Made by a program: the position numbers and the translations under genes
Part shown: in pieces, positions 1 to 10,018 of the stretch
How positions within the stretch are numbered: position 1 is the first letter of the stretch
How the letters are laid out: each line of letters opens with the position of its first letter
Notes under the pieces: generated by a model
What the model saw: the letters and a program-made list of their open reading frames with translations, nothing else
Told to the model about the DNA's origin: nothing
Database searches by the model: none
Source of the DNA: a bacterium
GTDB taxonomy: Bacteria; Cyanobacteriota; Vampirovibrionia; Gastranaerophilales; Gastranaerophilaceae
Direction of reading: 5' to 3'
Assembly: GCA_017941035.1 (NCBI GenBank)
Contig: JAGAXG010000013.1
Span: forward strand, 30,779 to 94,778
Length of the DNA stretch: 64,000 nt

Positions 1-1
1 T

Positions 2-193
2 GATCCTGAGATTGTGACTGTAGAACCAGACAGAGGGGAAGCAATTGCAATGCTCAAAACTATTGCAAATAACAATGATGTCGTCTTAATCGCAGGAAAG
101 GGACATGAAAATTATCAGATATTAAAAGATAAAACTATTCATTTTGACGATAGAGAAGAAGCTAAAAAAGTATTTGCAGGAAGCGTTATATAA
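2..193 (+). CDS. murE: UDP-N-acetylmuramyl-tripeptide synthetase, C-terminal end (partial)
   Basis: Only the last 63 residues are present; the reading frame is open to the left edge. The visible piece carries the Mur-ligase C-terminal motif [11 protein letters not shown] followed by DDREEA, the usual end of MurE, the ATP-dependent ligase that adds the third amino acid to the peptidoglycan stem peptide in the cytoplasm. The motif that separates diaminopimelate from lysine enzymes lies outside the window, so the substrate cannot be read. The stop is two bases before the ATG of nagA, so both are probably on one transcript. MurE is preferred over MurF because AGKGHE is typical of MurE. Confidence 0.85.
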   Translation, partial: DPEIVTVEPDRGEAIAMLKTIANNNDVVLIAGKGHENYQILKDKTIHFDDREEAKKVFAGSVI

Positions 194-195
194 TT

Positions 196-1098
196 ATGTT
201 TACAAAGTTACTTATAGAACAGCATTTTCATGGCGCATATGGTATTGATTTTAATAATGCAGGGATTAGTGATATAGTTGATTTATCTTATCAAATTAAA
301 AAAGAGGGCATTGGAGCAATTTTTCCTACGCTTGTTACTGACTCGATTGAAAATATTAAAAGACAAATATCTGTCATTAAGAAAGCTTCAAAGAAACAAA
401 GTTCTGATTGCGCAAAAATTTTAGGGGTACATTTAGAAGGTATTTTTCTTAACCCTAAAAAATGTGGAATTCACGATAATAGATATTTTTTAAAACCAAC
501 TATTGAAAATTTTAGTTTAATTGAAGACGATTTTATAAAAATTGTTACTGTTGCTCCTGAATTTTGTGATACTAATTTTTTTAAATATTTGAAAAATAAA
601 GATATAAAAATACAGGCAGGACATTGCATCGGAGGAGATTTATCTTTTTGTGACGGTGTTACACATACATTTAATGCAATGGAAGGTATTTCTCATCGTT
701 CAAAGTCAACATTACTAAGTTCTTTAATTAATGATGATATTTATAATGAAATTATTTGTGATGGTGTACACGTGAGTGATGATGCGCTAAAACTTCTTTT
801 TAAAGCAAAGCCTTATGATAAGATTTTATTGGTTTCAGATTGTCTGCCTTGTACACATAGTAATGTTAAAGAATTTATTTTTGCAGGTAGTAAAATTTAT
901 TATGATGGAGATACCGCAAAATCTAAATCGGGAACTCTTGCCGGAAGCTCAAAATTATTACCTGATATAGTAAAAATTTTATTTACTAAAGGATTATTTA
1001 ACATTGAATATATCAATAATCCTTACAAATACCATAAAATTGATATTGATGGACAAATAGAATGGGATGAGCATTTTAATATAGTAAAAGTAAGCTGA
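196..1098 (+). CDS. nagA: N-acetylglucosamine-6-phosphate deacetylase, short form
   Basis: Amidohydrolase-fold enzyme that removes acetate from GlcNAc-6-phosphate to give glucosamine-6-phosphate, linking amino-sugar recycling to cell-wall precursor supply. Family landmarks appear in order: an HFHG metal site near residue 10, GVHLEGIFLNP, the metal histidine in QAGHCIGG, THTFNAM, CDGVHVSDD, the catalytic aspartate in LLVSDCLP, and GTLAGSS. At 300 residues it is about 80 shorter than usual. The protein starts almost directly at the HxH motif, so the small beta-sandwich domain normally built from both chain ends is largely missing at the N-terminus. All recognisable catalytic motifs remain. It is tightly packed behind murE. 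Confidence 0.85.
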   Translation: MFTKLLIEQHFHGAYGIDFNNAGISDIVDLSYQIKKEGIGAIFPTLVTDSIENIKRQISVIKKASKKQSSDCAKILGVHLEGIFLNPKKCGIHDNRYFLKPTIENFSLIEDDFIKIVTVAPEFCDTNFFKYLKNKDIKIQAGHCIGGDLSFCDGVTHTFNAMEGISHRSKSTLLSSLINDDIYNEIICDGVHVSDDALKLLFKAKPYDKILLVSDCLPCTHSNVKEFIFAGSKIYYDGDTAKSKSGTLAGSSKLLPDIVKILFTKGLFNIEYINNPYKYHKIDIDGQIEWDEHFNIVKVS

Positions 1099-1126
1099 TA
1101 TTTTATATTTGAGAGGATTTTAGTTT

Positions 1127-2782
1127 ATGAGAAGTGATAATGTAAAAAAAGGAATAGCACATGCTCCGCATAGAGGTCTTTTGATGGCATCAGGAGTAAG
1201 TCGTAAAAATATAAATGCGCCTTTTATAGGAATAGCGAGCTCTTTCACGGATTTAATTCCCGGGCATGCCGGAATGCGCGATTTGGAGCGACAAATTGAA
1301 AAAGGTATTCATACAGGTGGAGGACAAGCTTTTGTGTTTGGAGTACCGGCGATTTGTGATGGAATTGCTATGGGGCATGAAGGTATGAGGTATTCTTTAC
1401 CTTCGCGCGATTTGATAGCAGATTGTGTAGAAACAGTTGCACAAGGACATCAGCTTGATGGGCTTGTATTATTAACTAATTGTGACAAAATAACTCCGGC
1501 AATGCTTATAGCATCTTTACGTTTGGATATTCCTTGTATAATTGTAACAGCAGGTCCAATGCTTGAAGGGGAAAGTCGATGTGCTAAATTAACTATGATA
1601 AAAGGTTCTTTTGAAGCTGTCGGAAAATTTAGAAACGGAGAGATTGATGAAAGCAGGCTTTTAGAACTGGAAGAAGAATCCTGCCCGACAATTGGGTCAT
1701 GTCAAGGAATGTATACTGCTAATACAATGGCCTGTTTAACAGAAGCTATGGGGATGAGTTTACCTTTATGTGCTACTGCTTCTGCAGTATCTTCTAAAAA
1801 AAGAAGAATTGCTTTTGAGTCCGGTGTTCAAATTGTTAATTTAGTAAAAAATAATATTAAACCATCAAATATTATAAATCGTGATACCTTAATAAATGCT
1901 GTAATCTGTGATTTAGCAATGGGAGGAAGTACAAACTCAATAATGCATCTTCTTGCACTTGCAAATGCCGGAAACATTGATTTAAAATTAGATGATTTTG
2001 ATGTTTGGGGTAAGAAAGTTCATCAAATATTAAAACTTGATCCTGCTGCTAATCCTACAATGACAGATTTTCATAATGGAGGAGGAATTCCTGCTTTAAT
2101 GAAAAAATTGATAAATTCTAATGTTGGAATTGTAGATAGACCTACAGTTTCAGGTTTTTCTACTTATGAAATTTCAAAAGATTGTTTTGTAAATAATGAA
2201 TTAATAAAGGATTTTGATAATCCTGTTACAAAAGAGCCTGGGCTGGGAATTTTATACGGGAATATTGCACCTGACGGATGTGTGACAAAAATTTCTGGTA
2301 TTTCACCTGAATGTTATGAATTTGAAGGCTCTGCAAAGTGTTTTGATTGCGAAGAAGATGCCATGTTTGCTCTTGAAAATGATAAAATAAATAATGGTGA
2401 TGTTATTATAATTCGCTATGAAGGACCTCAGGGCGGACCTGGTATGAGGGAAATGCTTGCTCCTACATCACTTCTTGTCGGAAAAGGATTAGGAAAAACT
2501 TGTGCTCTTATTACTGATGGTAGATTTTCAGGTGGAACAAGAGGAATATGTATTGGTCACGTTTGCCCTGAAGCTTCAAATGGAGGTAATATAGCTCTTA
2601 TAAGAAATGGCGATAAAATAAAAATTGATATTCCTAATCGAAAAATTAATGTCTTAATATCTGATGAAGAACTTGAAAAAAGGCGCATCGATTTAAAACC
2701 ATTTAAATCAAAAATCAGATCTGGCTATTTATCAAAGTATTCAAGAACAGTTCAAGATGCAAGCCATGGAGCTATAGTATGA
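1127..2782 (+). CDS. ilvD: Dihydroxy-acid dehydratase
   Basis: Iron-sulfur enzyme (EC 4.2.1.9) that dehydrates 2,3-dihydroxy-isovalerate and its homologue in valine, leucine and isoleucine synthesis. Its 551 residues match the family. Motifs seen: NCDKITPAM with a cluster cysteine, [18 protein letters not shown] with further cluster cysteines, [12 protein letters not shown], and GRFSGGTRG followed by HVCPEA near the C-terminus. A GAGAGG ribosome site lies upstream of the ATG. The other branched-chain genes (ilvB, ilvC, leu) are not in the window, so the pathway is dispersed. The stop overlaps the uppS start as ATGA, which suggests translational coupling. Confidence 0.95.
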   Translation: MRSDNVKKGIAHAPHRGLLMASGVSRKNINAPFIGIASSFTDLIPGHAGMRDLERQIEKGIHTGGGQAFVFGVPAICDGIAMGHEGMRYSLPSRDLIADCVETVAQGHQLDGLVLLTNCDKITPAMLIASLRLDIPCIIVTAGPMLEGESRCAKLTMIKGSFEAVGKFRNGEIDESRLLELEEESCPTIGSCQGMYTANTMACLTEAMGMSLPLCATASAVSSKKRRIAFESGVQIVNLVKNNIKPSNIINRDTLINAVICDLAMGGSTNSIMHLLALANAGNIDLKLDDFDVWGKKVHQILKLDPAANPTMTDFHNGGGIPALMKKLINSNVGIVDRPTVSGFSTYEISKDCFVNNELIKDFDNPVTKEPGLGILYGNIAPDGCVTKISGISPECYEFEGSAKCFDCEEDAMFALENDKINNGDVIIIRYEGPQGGPGMREMLAPTSLLVGKGLGKTCALITDGRFSGGTRGICIGHVCPEASNGGNIALIRNGDKIKIDIPNRKINVLISDEELEKRRIDLKPFKSKIRSGYLSKYSRTVQDASHGAIV

Positions 2783-3462
2783 CAGAATTGAATCATATTG
2801 CAATAATTATGGACGGAAATCGTAGGTGGGCAAAAGAACGCAATTTGCCTACTGCAGCAGGACATAAAAAAGGTGTGACAGCTCTTAGAAATACTGTAAG
2901 AGCCTGCAATGATTTAGGAATAAAATATTTAACTGTTTATGCTTTTTCAACAGAAAATTGGAAAAGAACTGATGAAGAGGTAAATTTTTTAATGGATTTA
3001 GTCGCAATTACATTAAAAAATGAACTTGCGGAAATGGATAAAGAGGGAGTAAAAATTTCTTTTATAGGTGATATGTCTCGTATTTCAAAAAAATTGCAAG
3101 ATGTTATCTTTAATTCGGAAGAAACTACAAAAAATAATAATGGCGTAAATCTTCAAATTGCTTTTAATTATGGAGCAAGAGATGAAATAACTAATGCAGT
3201 AAGATGTATCGTAAAATCAGGTGTAAAGGCAGAAGATATTACATCTGAATTGATATGCAAAAATCTTTATACTAAAGGTATACCTGATCCGGATATTTTA
3301 ATTCGTACCGGAGGAGAAAAAAGACTTTCAAATTATTTGTTATGGCAGATTGCTTATTCTGAAATTATAGTAAGAAATGAGTATTGGCCTGAATTTGATA
3401 AAAAAATTCTCGTAGAATGTGTAGAAGAATTTAGAACAAGGCAAAGGCGTTATGGAAAATAA
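2779..3462 (+). CDS. uppS: Isoprenyl transferase (undecaprenyl diphosphate synthase)
   Basis: Cis-prenyltransferase that extends farnesyl diphosphate with isopentenyl diphosphate to make the C55 lipid carrier for peptidoglycan and surface glycans. The 227 residues show the catalytic [13 protein letters not shown] block (Asp12), the GHKKG substrate loop, the AFSTENWKR segment and the C-terminal [15 protein letters not shown] motif. Length is normal to slightly short. It overlaps ilvD by four bases and rdgB by eleven, so the three genes form one coupled operon. Confidence 0.95.
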   Translation: MTELNHIAIIMDGNRRWAKERNLPTAAGHKKGVTALRNTVRACNDLGIKYLTVYAFSTENWKRTDEEVNFLMDLVAITLKNELAEMDKEGVKISFIGDMSRISKKLQDVIFNSEETTKNNNGVNLQIAFNYGARDEITNAVRCIVKSGVKAEDITSELICKNLYTKGIPDPDILIRTGGEKRLSNYLLWQIAYSEIIVRNEYWPEFDKKILVECVEEFRTRQRRYGK

Positions 3463-4036
3463 GATTAAAATAGTTTTTGCAACAGGAAATTCACATAAGT
3501 TACAAGAAGTAAATGAAATCGCTTATGGAAGTGGTATTGAATTTATTTTACCACCTGCAGGATTTAATCCTGCTGAAATAGGTGTAACTTTTGAAGAAAA
3601 TTCTTTAATAAAAGCTAAGGAAGCCTCTAAAATTTCAAACATGATGTCTCTTGCTGATGATTCTGGACTTTGTGTAGAAGCTTTAAATGGAGCTCCTGGA
3701 ATTCATTCTGCAAGATATGAACAGACTCCTCAAAAAAGAATAGACAAGTTACTATATAATCTTAGCCACATTGATAATAGGAAAGCAAAATTTGTTTGTG
3801 CTATGACTCTTGTAGATAAAGATGGAAATGTCTTGAATACAGAAATTGGTGAATGCCATGGTGAAATTTCAAAGTCTCAATCAGGTACAAACGGTTTTGG
3901 TTATGATCCTATATTTATTGTCGATAATTACGGGATAACAATGGCTCAAATGTCTGAAGAATTAAAAAATAAAATTTCACATCGTGGTATCGCCCTTTCT
4001 AAAATGATTAAATTTATACAAAAATCACTTCTTTAG
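3452..4036 (+). CDS. rdgB: XTP/dITP diphosphatase (RdgB/HAM1 family)
   Basis: Housekeeping pyrophosphatase that hydrolyses non-canonical purine triphosphates (XTP, ITP, dITP) to monophosphates and keeps them out of DNA and RNA. The 194 residues carry the family start FATGNSHKLQEV, the metal and substrate block LADDSGLCVEALNGAPG followed by HSARY, the GFGYDPIF motif and SHRGIAL near the end. The start overlaps the 3' end of uppS by eleven bases. It is the last gene of the run before the efflux operon, 16 bases away. Confidence 0.95.
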   Translation: MENKIKIVFATGNSHKLQEVNEIAYGSGIEFILPPAGFNPAEIGVTFEENSLIKAKEASKISNMMSLADDSGLCVEALNGAPGIHSARYEQTPQKRIDKLLYNLSHIDNRKAKFVCAMTLVDKDGNVLNTEIGECHGEISKSQSGTNGFGYDPIFIVDNYGITMAQMSEELKNKISHRGIALSKMIKFIQKSLL

Positions 4037-4052
4037 AAAACGGGTATTTTAA

Positions 4053-5177
4053 ATGAAAAAAAATATTATAATAATTGCGGCAATTGTTTTAATTGCAATA
4101 TTTTTACGTCTTATTTTTAGTATTAGTACAGGAATATTAAAAAATAAAGGTGTTTCAAAACAGAAAATTCCGATAGTTAATGTAGAAACAGTCCAATTAA
4201 AGGATATAATAAGAAGTTTTGAAGTCCCTGGCAGAGTTGATTCAGTGTATCAGGTTAATGTCGTAGCAAGAATTTCAGGTTATCTTCAGAAAAGCTATTT
4301 TACCGAAGGCAGTTACGTAAAAAAAGGAGATATATTATTTTTAATTGAACCTGATGAGTATAAAAGCAGTGCTGACATAGCTCAAGCAGATATAAAAAAC
4401 ATAAAAGCAAAACTTGATTACGCTAATAAACAACTTTTAAGGGCTAAAGAACTTGTCAAATCGGATTACATAGCAAAGTCGCGTTATGATGAAATTCTTT
4501 CTAACAGAGATTCTTTACAAGCACAATTACGATCTGCTTATTCAATTCTTGAAGATAAAAAAAGGAATCTTAATTATACGAAAATAAAATCACCAATTGA
4601 CGGTAAAGTAGGAATTATAGATGTTAGTGTAGGGAATTATGTCACTCCTATGACAGGAAACCTTACAACCATAAATAGCACAAATCCAATTTATGTCACT
4701 TTCTCACTAAACATAGAGGACTTTAATACTCTTTCAAAAATTGATAAAGAAAATAATAAAAATCATAAAGTAAGGATCTATTTTACAGGAGGAGATGAAT
4801 ACTCTAAAGTAGGTATTCAAAATTTTTTAGATAATGAAGTTGATCAAAATACTGGAACAGTAATGTTGCGTGCTACTTTTGATAATCCTGAAAATGAATT
4901 ACTTCACGGTGAATTGGTTACAGTAAAATTATTTTCAAATAATATGATCAAAGTACCGATTGTACCAATTAAGGCAGTTGCACAAAATCAAGAAGGAAAA
5001 TACGTTTACAAGCTGGATAAAAAAAATTTGCCTCAAATTGCATATATAAAAACTGAGGGACAATCAGGGGATTATTTAATAGTAAGCGAAGGTTTAAACA
5101 GTGGTGACAGGATAATAACAGATGGAATATTAAATGTTATTCCTAATCAAAAAGTAAAAATAGTGAGCGATAAATAA
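4053..5177 (+). CDS. RND efflux pump periplasmic adaptor (membrane fusion protein)
   Basis: Adaptor that joins an inner-membrane RND transporter to an outer-membrane channel. It has 374 residues with one N-terminal hydrophobic anchor (residues 4-24, no lipobox), a first half-lipoyl segment VNVVARISGYLQKSYF, an alpha-helical hairpin (about residues 105-165), the second half-lipoyl segment IKSPIDGKVGI, and beta-barrel and membrane-proximal domains ending in VSEGLNSGDRIITDG. This is the HlyD/AcrA pattern. The stop and the start of the permease overlap by one base. It implies a Gram-negative-type envelope. The substrate cannot be inferred. Confidence 0.92.
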   Translation: MKKNIIIIAAIVLIAIFLRLIFSISTGILKNKGVSKQKIPIVNVETVQLKDIIRSFEVPGRVDSVYQVNVVARISGYLQKSYFTEGSYVKKGDILFLIEPDEYKSSADIAQADIKNIKAKLDYANKQLLRAKELVKSDYIAKSRYDEILSNRDSLQAQLRSAYSILEDKKRNLNYTKIKSPIDGKVGIIDVSVGNYVTPMTGNLTTINSTNPIYVTFSLNIEDFNTLSKIDKENNKNHKVRIYFTGGDEYSKVGIQNFLDNEVDQNTGTVMLRATFDNPENELLHGELVTVKLFSNNMIKVPIVPIKAVAQNQEGKYVYKLDKKNLPQIAYIKTEGQSGDYLIVSEGLNSGDRIITDGILNVIPNQKVKIVSDK

Positions 5178-8100
5178 TGGACACTAAAGAATCGAATAAT
5201 ATTTTTATAAGGCGTCCTAAGCTTGCAATTGTTATATCTCTGGCAATTGTTCTTGCCGGCATATTAGTGTTAAAATCACTTCCTCTTGAAGAATATCCTT
5301 CTATTACTCCTCCTCAAATAGTTGTTAGTGCAACATATTCAGGAGCAAGTTCTGAGGTAATCGAATCTACTATAGCTTCCCCAGTTGAATCACAACTTAA
5401 CGGCGTTGATAATATGATTTATATGAGTTCTTCATCTCAAAACGGCTCATATAAATTAACTTTGTATTTTGATGTGGGTACTAATCCTGATATGGCTCTT
5501 GTTAATACTCAAAATGCGCTTCAGTTAGTGATACCTCGTTTACCAGAAGAAGTGAGAAGATACGGTCTTTCAGTTAAAAAATCAACAGGAGGAGCCGGTT
5601 TATTATTAATTTCAATTAATTCTCCTCATAATACATATAGCAATTTATTTATTTCAAATTATGCAAATGTTTACATAAAAGATGAACTTGCAAGAATAAA
5701 GGGGGTAGGAGAAATTTCCGTATTCGGATCTTCAGATTACTCAATGAGGATTTGGCTTAATGCAAATAAAATGGCACTATATCAGCTTTCCGTATCAGAA
5801 GTTATAAAGGCTGTTCAAGAGCAAAATACTCAAGTCCCCGCAGGTGATTTGGGTGTTGAGCCTATGAAAGAAAAACAACTTATCAAATTAACTATGAGAA
5901 CTAAGGGGAGATTAAAAGATGAAAAAGAATTTGAAAATATAATTATTAAAGAGCGGCAAGATGGTTCAAGAATTCGCTTAAAGGATGTAGCCAGAGTTGA
6001 GTTAGGTGCTGAAAGTTATTCTTTTTTCTCTAGAATTAGCGGTAAAAATGCTTCTATTATATCTATAACTCAAATGCCTGAGGCAAATGCTATTGATCTT
6101 GTAAACAGGATTAAATCTAGGCTGGAAGAACTAAGCAAAAGTTTTCCAAAGGATTTAGAATACAAAATACAGCATGATGAAACTGAATTTGTTAGAGAAT
6201 CAATAAAAGAAGTTGTTGAAGCTGTACTGCTTGCAATTTTTTTGGTAAGTGGCGTAACCTATTTGTTTTTAGGTACAATCAGATCAGCTTTTATACCTTT
6301 CTGTGCAATTCCTGTCTCATTAATTGGTGTATTTATATTTATGAATGTTTTTGGCTTTTCCATAAATTTGCTTATATTATTTGCACTAGTTTTAGCTGTA
6401 GGACTTGTTGTAGATGATGCAATAGTAGTTTTAGAAAACACTCAAAGACATATTCTGGAAGGCAAATCCCCGAAATTGGCAACAGAGATAACGATGAAAG
6501 AGGTTTTTAGTGCTGTTATTGCAACTTCTCTTGTCTTAATGGCTGTATTCGTACCTGTTTCATTTATAGGAGGTATAACAGGTAGAATGTTCAATCAGTT
6601 CGCACTTTGTATATCTGCCTCTATCGGATTATCTACACTTGTTGCCTTAACACTTGCGCCTGCTCTATGTTCAACAATATTAAAAAGAGAAGATAATGAA
6701 CCAAATTTTATAAAAAAATTTAATAATAATTTTGAAAATATTAAAACAAAGTATCTTGATAGCGTAGAAAAGCTTCTAAGTTCAAAAACTCTGACCTTAT
6801 TTTCGCTTCTGCTAATATTTTTTTTAGTAGTATTATTATTTTTATTAATACCTAAGGGATTTTTACCACAAGAAGACAGAGGAGCAATTTTTACGCAAAT
6901 TCAGCTCCCAGAAGGTTCATCAGCATCAAGGACAAGTGATATTGCTGAAAAAATCGAAAAAAAACTACTTTCTATAAAAGGAGTACAGGATACAATTACA
7001 TTAGTAGGGATGAACGGAGAAAACACCGCACTTATTGTCTCTGATTTAGCGCCATGGCATAAACGTAAAAATAAAAAAGAAAGTTCAAATAGTATTCAAA
7101 GCATTATAAATTCTGAGTATTACAATTACCCTTATGCCACTGTTGCGACTTTTTCACCTCCTGCTATATCAGGTTTAGGAATGTTTGGAGGATTTGAATA
7201 TCAGCTTTTGGATAGAGGAAATAGAGAACCTAGCCAGCTTCTTAGCGAGGCACAAAAATTAATGAATGAAGCGCGTAAAAATCCAAAATTTACCCTTTTA
7301 TATACATCATATACCGCAAACCTTCCTCAAATTATGATTGATGTCGATGTAGACAAGGCAAAAGCTCAAAATGTGGAAATTTCTGAAATTTATAACGCAA
7401 TTGGAGCTTATTTTGCTATGACTTATGTAAATGATTTTAATAAATATGGTCGTGTATATAGAGTCTATATGCAGGCAGACTCAGAGTTTAGGGCAAAATT
7501 GTCAGATTTAGATAAAATTTTTGTAAAAAACAACTCTGGGAAAATGGTACCATTAAAAGAAGTAATATCCACAAAAAATATAACAGGTCCATATGTAAGA
7601 ACAAGATTTAACATGTATCCTGCAATTACGATTAACGGCAATGTACGCAACAATGTAAGTTCTGGGGAAGCAATTAATTTAATGGAAAAAATTTCAGAAA
7701 AATTTTTACCGGAGAATTTAACTTTTGCTTGGTCTGGTACAGCCTATCAGGAGAAAAAATCCAGTGGAGACATTGCACCAATTTTAATAATGTCACTTAT
7801 TTTTGTATTTTTATTTCTTGTAGGTTTATATGAAAGCTGGTTCTTGCCAGTAAGTGTTTTACTTGTTACTCCTGTTGCAATTGGCGGGGCACTATTATTT
7901 CAATATATTTTTGGCTATGCCCTTGATATATATTCGCAAATTGGGTTGGTTATGCTGATAGGATTAAGCACAAAACAGGCTATTTTAATTGTAGAATTTG
8001 CTAAAGATGCACACAATTCTGGATTAAGTATTCGTGAGTCAGCACTTCAAGCCGCAAAACTACGTTTTAGGGCAGTCATGATGACTAATATTTCATTTAT

Positions 8101-8275
8101 CTTAGGGCTTATACCACTAATATTTGCGTCTGGAGCCGGAGCAAGTTCGAGACATTCAGTTGGAATGACTGTTTTTGGAGGAATGATTGCTGTAGCATTT
8201 GTCGGTACGTATTTAGTACCTGCGCTTTATGTTTTAGTTGAAGAATTTAAGGAAAAATTAAAATGCAAAAAATAA
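5177..8275 (+). CDS. RND family multidrug efflux permease (HAE1/AcrB-like)
   Basis: Proton-driven inner-membrane pump of 1032 residues, the full length of the AcrB/MexB family. It has an N-terminal helix followed by a large periplasmic loop, a bundle of six helices, a second large loop and a second bundle. The paired proton-relay aspartates stand in GLVVDDAIVVLEN in the fourth helix, and a second-half relay helix reads IGLSTKQAILIVEFAKDA. The pattern fits the drug-exporting HAE1 branch rather than the metal-exporting HME branch, which is an inference from motif style. It sits between the adaptor and the TolC-like gene in one operon. Confidence 0.95.
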   Translation: MDTKESNNIFIRRPKLAIVISLAIVLAGILVLKSLPLEEYPSITPPQIVVSATYSGASSEVIESTIASPVESQLNGVDNMIYMSSSSQNGSYKLTLYFDVGTNPDMALVNTQNALQLVIPRLPEEVRRYGLSVKKSTGGAGLLLISINSPHNTYSNLFISNYANVYIKDELARIKGVGEISVFGSSDYSMRIWLNANKMALYQLSVSEVIKAVQEQNTQVPAGDLGVEPMKEKQLIKLTMRTKGRLKDEKEFENIIIKERQDGSRIRLKDVARVELGAESYSFFSRISGKNASIISITQMPEANAIDLVNRIKSRLEELSKSFPKDLEYKIQHDETEFVRESIKEVVEAVLLAIFLVSGVTYLFLGTIRSAFIPFCAIPVSLIGVFIFMNVFGFSINLLILFALVLAVGLVVDDAIVVLENTQRHILEGKSPKLATEITMKEVFSAVIATSLVLMAVFVPVSFIGGITGRMFNQFALCISASIGLSTLVALTLAPALCSTILKREDNEPNFIKKFNNNFENIKTKYLDSVEKLLSSKTLTLFSLLLIFFLVVLLFLLIPKGFLPQEDRGAIFTQIQLPEGSSASRTSDIAEKIEKKLLSIKGVQDTITLVGMNGENTALIVSDLAPWHKRKNKKESSNSIQSIINSEYYNYPYATVATFSPPAISGLGMFGGFEYQLLDRGNREPSQLLSEAQKLMNEARKNPKFTLLYTSYTANLPQIMIDVDVDKAKAQNVEISEIYNAIGAYFAMTYVNDFNKYGRVYRVYMQADSEFRAKLSDLDKIFVKNNSGKMVPLKEVISTKNITGPYVRTRFNMYPAITINGNVRNNVSSGEAINLMEKISEKFLPENLTFAWSGTAYQEKKSSGDIAPILIMSLIFVFLFLVGLYESWFLPVSVLLVTPVAIGGALLFQYIFGYALDIYSQIGLVMLIGLSTKQAILIVEFAKDAHNSGLSIRESALQAAKLRFRAVMMTNISFILGLIPLIFASGAGASSRHSVGMTVFGGMIAVAFVGTYLVPALYVLVEEFKEKLKCKK

Positions 8276-9633
8276 TAGTCATATTTATTATAATGTTATC
8301 TTTAATGCCTGTGCATGCATATAAACTTGGAAATACTTTAGATAGTAAAGAGTATCCGGAAACAATAATGCTTGAGGAGGATAAAGATAACGCAAAAGTA
8401 ATATCAGGAACTATAACAAAAACAATTGATATAAATTTAAGTAATTGTATTCAAATTGCGCTTGGCAATAACCCCGAAATTGATTATGCATTTCAGGATA
8501 TTTTGGCAAATGATGCAAAAATAAAACAAAGTTGGTCCAATTTTTTCCCAAGAATTTCATGGCAGACAAGTTGGTCTCATATCAAACAACTTCAATTATC
8601 TGATGCATTGAGTAGAAATTTAGAATATGAATATTATCTTTTAGGGCAAGCTTCGATTGATCAATTAATTTATGATTTTGGAGTTACACAAAATAAGGCA
8701 ACAATCAATAGACTTGGATATTATGCATCAAAAAAAAATTTTGGCGAGGTCGTGAACAACATTATTTGTCGCACAAAAAATGCTTATTATAAGGTACTAT
8801 TTGCATACAAAGAAGTCGAAATACAAGGAAGTGCAGTTGAAAATTATCAATTATTTTATAATCAAGCAAAAGCATTTTATCAGGTAGGGTTAAATCCTAA
8901 AGTTGATGTTACAATTGCACAGGCTAATTTGAGTAATGCAAAGTTAAAATTAATTCAAGCTAAAACTAACGTAAATATTGCTATGACAGAATTAAACAAT
9001 ATAATGGGTGTACCCTACTTTGAAAAGTATAGTTTAAATGATAATTTGGAATATAATCCAATATCAATCAATTTTGATGAAGCAGTAGAAATTGCAAAAA
9101 CTTCACGTCCGAGTCTCAAAAGGGTACAAATATTAGTTGAACAGGCGCATCAAAATTTAAATTTAGCAAAAAAATCATTTATGCCGACATTACATGCAGA
9201 AGCACAATATCAAAGGGGTGGTAAACACTGGACATCTAATGACGGCTGGAATGTTGGGATGTATCTTAATTTTACTTCTGTTAATGCTATGCTTTGTAGA
9301 AATCAAATTAAAGAAGCACGATATCTTTATGACAAACAAATTGCAGAAGCTATAAAAATTCAAAATGATATTTATCAAGAAATTCAAAGTGCATACTTAA
9401 CACTCAATGAAAAGAAAAATCAAATACCAGTTGCGAGCATTCAAGTAAAACAGGCTAAAGAAAATTATGAGCTTTCTCTGGGACGCTATAAAGTTGGTGA
9501 AGCGTCCCCAATTGAAATGCGAGAAGCAGAAAATACTCTTATAAATTCAAGATTAAACTATTTTACTGCTCTTTATGAATATAATGTCGCGAAATCAAAT
9601 CTCGAACGTGCAATAGGTAAAAATTTAATTTAA
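8263..9633 (+). CDS. TolC-like outer-membrane efflux channel
   Basis: Outer-membrane factor for the preceding pump. The 456-residue protein starts with a signal peptide (residues 1-19, cut likely after VHA). Two repeated halves follow, each rich in coiled-coil heptads and marked by LSNCIQIALGNNPEI in the first half and FDEAVEIAKTSRPSL in the second, the usual OEP domain duplication. It ends with the family-typical YNVAKSNLERAIG. The start overlaps the permease by thirteen bases, and an AAGGA ribosome site lies inside the permease gene. Confidence 0.92.
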   Translation: MQKIIVIFIIMLSLMPVHAYKLGNTLDSKEYPETIMLEEDKDNAKVISGTITKTIDINLSNCIQIALGNNPEIDYAFQDILANDAKIKQSWSNFFPRISWQTSWSHIKQLQLSDALSRNLEYEYYLLGQASIDQLIYDFGVTQNKATINRLGYYASKKNFGEVVNNIICRTKNAYYKVLFAYKEVEIQGSAVENYQLFYNQAKAFYQVGLNPKVDVTIAQANLSNAKLKLIQAKTNVNIAMTELNNIMGVPYFEKYSLNDNLEYNPISINFDEAVEIAKTSRPSLKRVQILVEQAHQNLNLAKKSFMPTLHAEAQYQRGGKHWTSNDGWNVGMYLNFTSVNAMLCRNQIKEARYLYDKQIAEAIKIQNDIYQEIQSAYLTLNEKKNQIPVASIQVKQAKENYELSLGRYKVGEASPIEMREAENTLINSRLNYFTALYEYNVAKSNLERAIGKNLI

Positions 9634-9722
9634 TATTTCTTAACAAATAAGAAAGTAAAAAGCAATTATTTATTAAATAAATACTTTATATATATGTAAG
9701 AGCATAAGAGAGAGATATTAAG

Positions 9723-9962
9723 ATGTTAAGTTCAAATCCACAATTCGGAACAATTGTAAAACCGTCAAGAAGACGTAAAAGTGTTAAAGAATTTAATTAT
9801 TTAGAAGCAAAAGATAGACGTATGAGATTCAATAATTCACAGGATCCAATTTATTATGTATTTGATTGCATTGAAAACAGACCGGTTTCAACACTGGCAA
9901 AAGAATTTGTTAAGGATTCAGTTTTTGAAGTTATGAATTTTGTTTCAAAAGTTGTTGGATAA
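9723..9962 (+). CDS. Small basic protein of unknown function
   Basis: A 79-residue ORF with a purine-rich ribosome site (GAGAGAG) nine bases upstream and a strong terminator directly after it, so it is very probably a real monocistronic gene. The N-terminal third is basic (KPSRRRKSVKE). The middle is charged and the C-terminal third looks like an amphipathic helix. No signal peptide, membrane segment or cysteine is seen, and no family was recognised. A nucleic-acid or ribosome partner would fit the charge but is a guess. Confidence 0.6.
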   Translation: MLSSNPQFGTIVKPSRRRKSVKEFNYLEAKDRRMRFNNSQDPIYYVFDCIENRPVSTLAKEFVKDSVFEVMNFVSKVVG

Positions 9963-9987
9963 TCAATTAGGATAAAGAATAGGAAAT

Positions 9988-10010
9988 AAGCGGTTATATA
10001 ACCGCTTTTT
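9988..10010 (+). terminator. Rho-independent terminator
   Basis: Perfect 8-bp arms AAGCGGTT and AACCGCTT around a four-base loop, followed by a short T run. It ends the small gene at 9723. Because the convergent mannosidase gene ends nine bases beyond, it may also serve that strand, although the A run on that side is weak. Confidence 0.85.
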
Positions 10011-10018
10011 ATTTGCGC

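Noticed and set aside
9634..9722. Terminator after the efflux operon (TTTCTTA / TAAGAAA hairpin)
   Set aside because: The stem is short and AT-only and no T run follows, so it is not supported.
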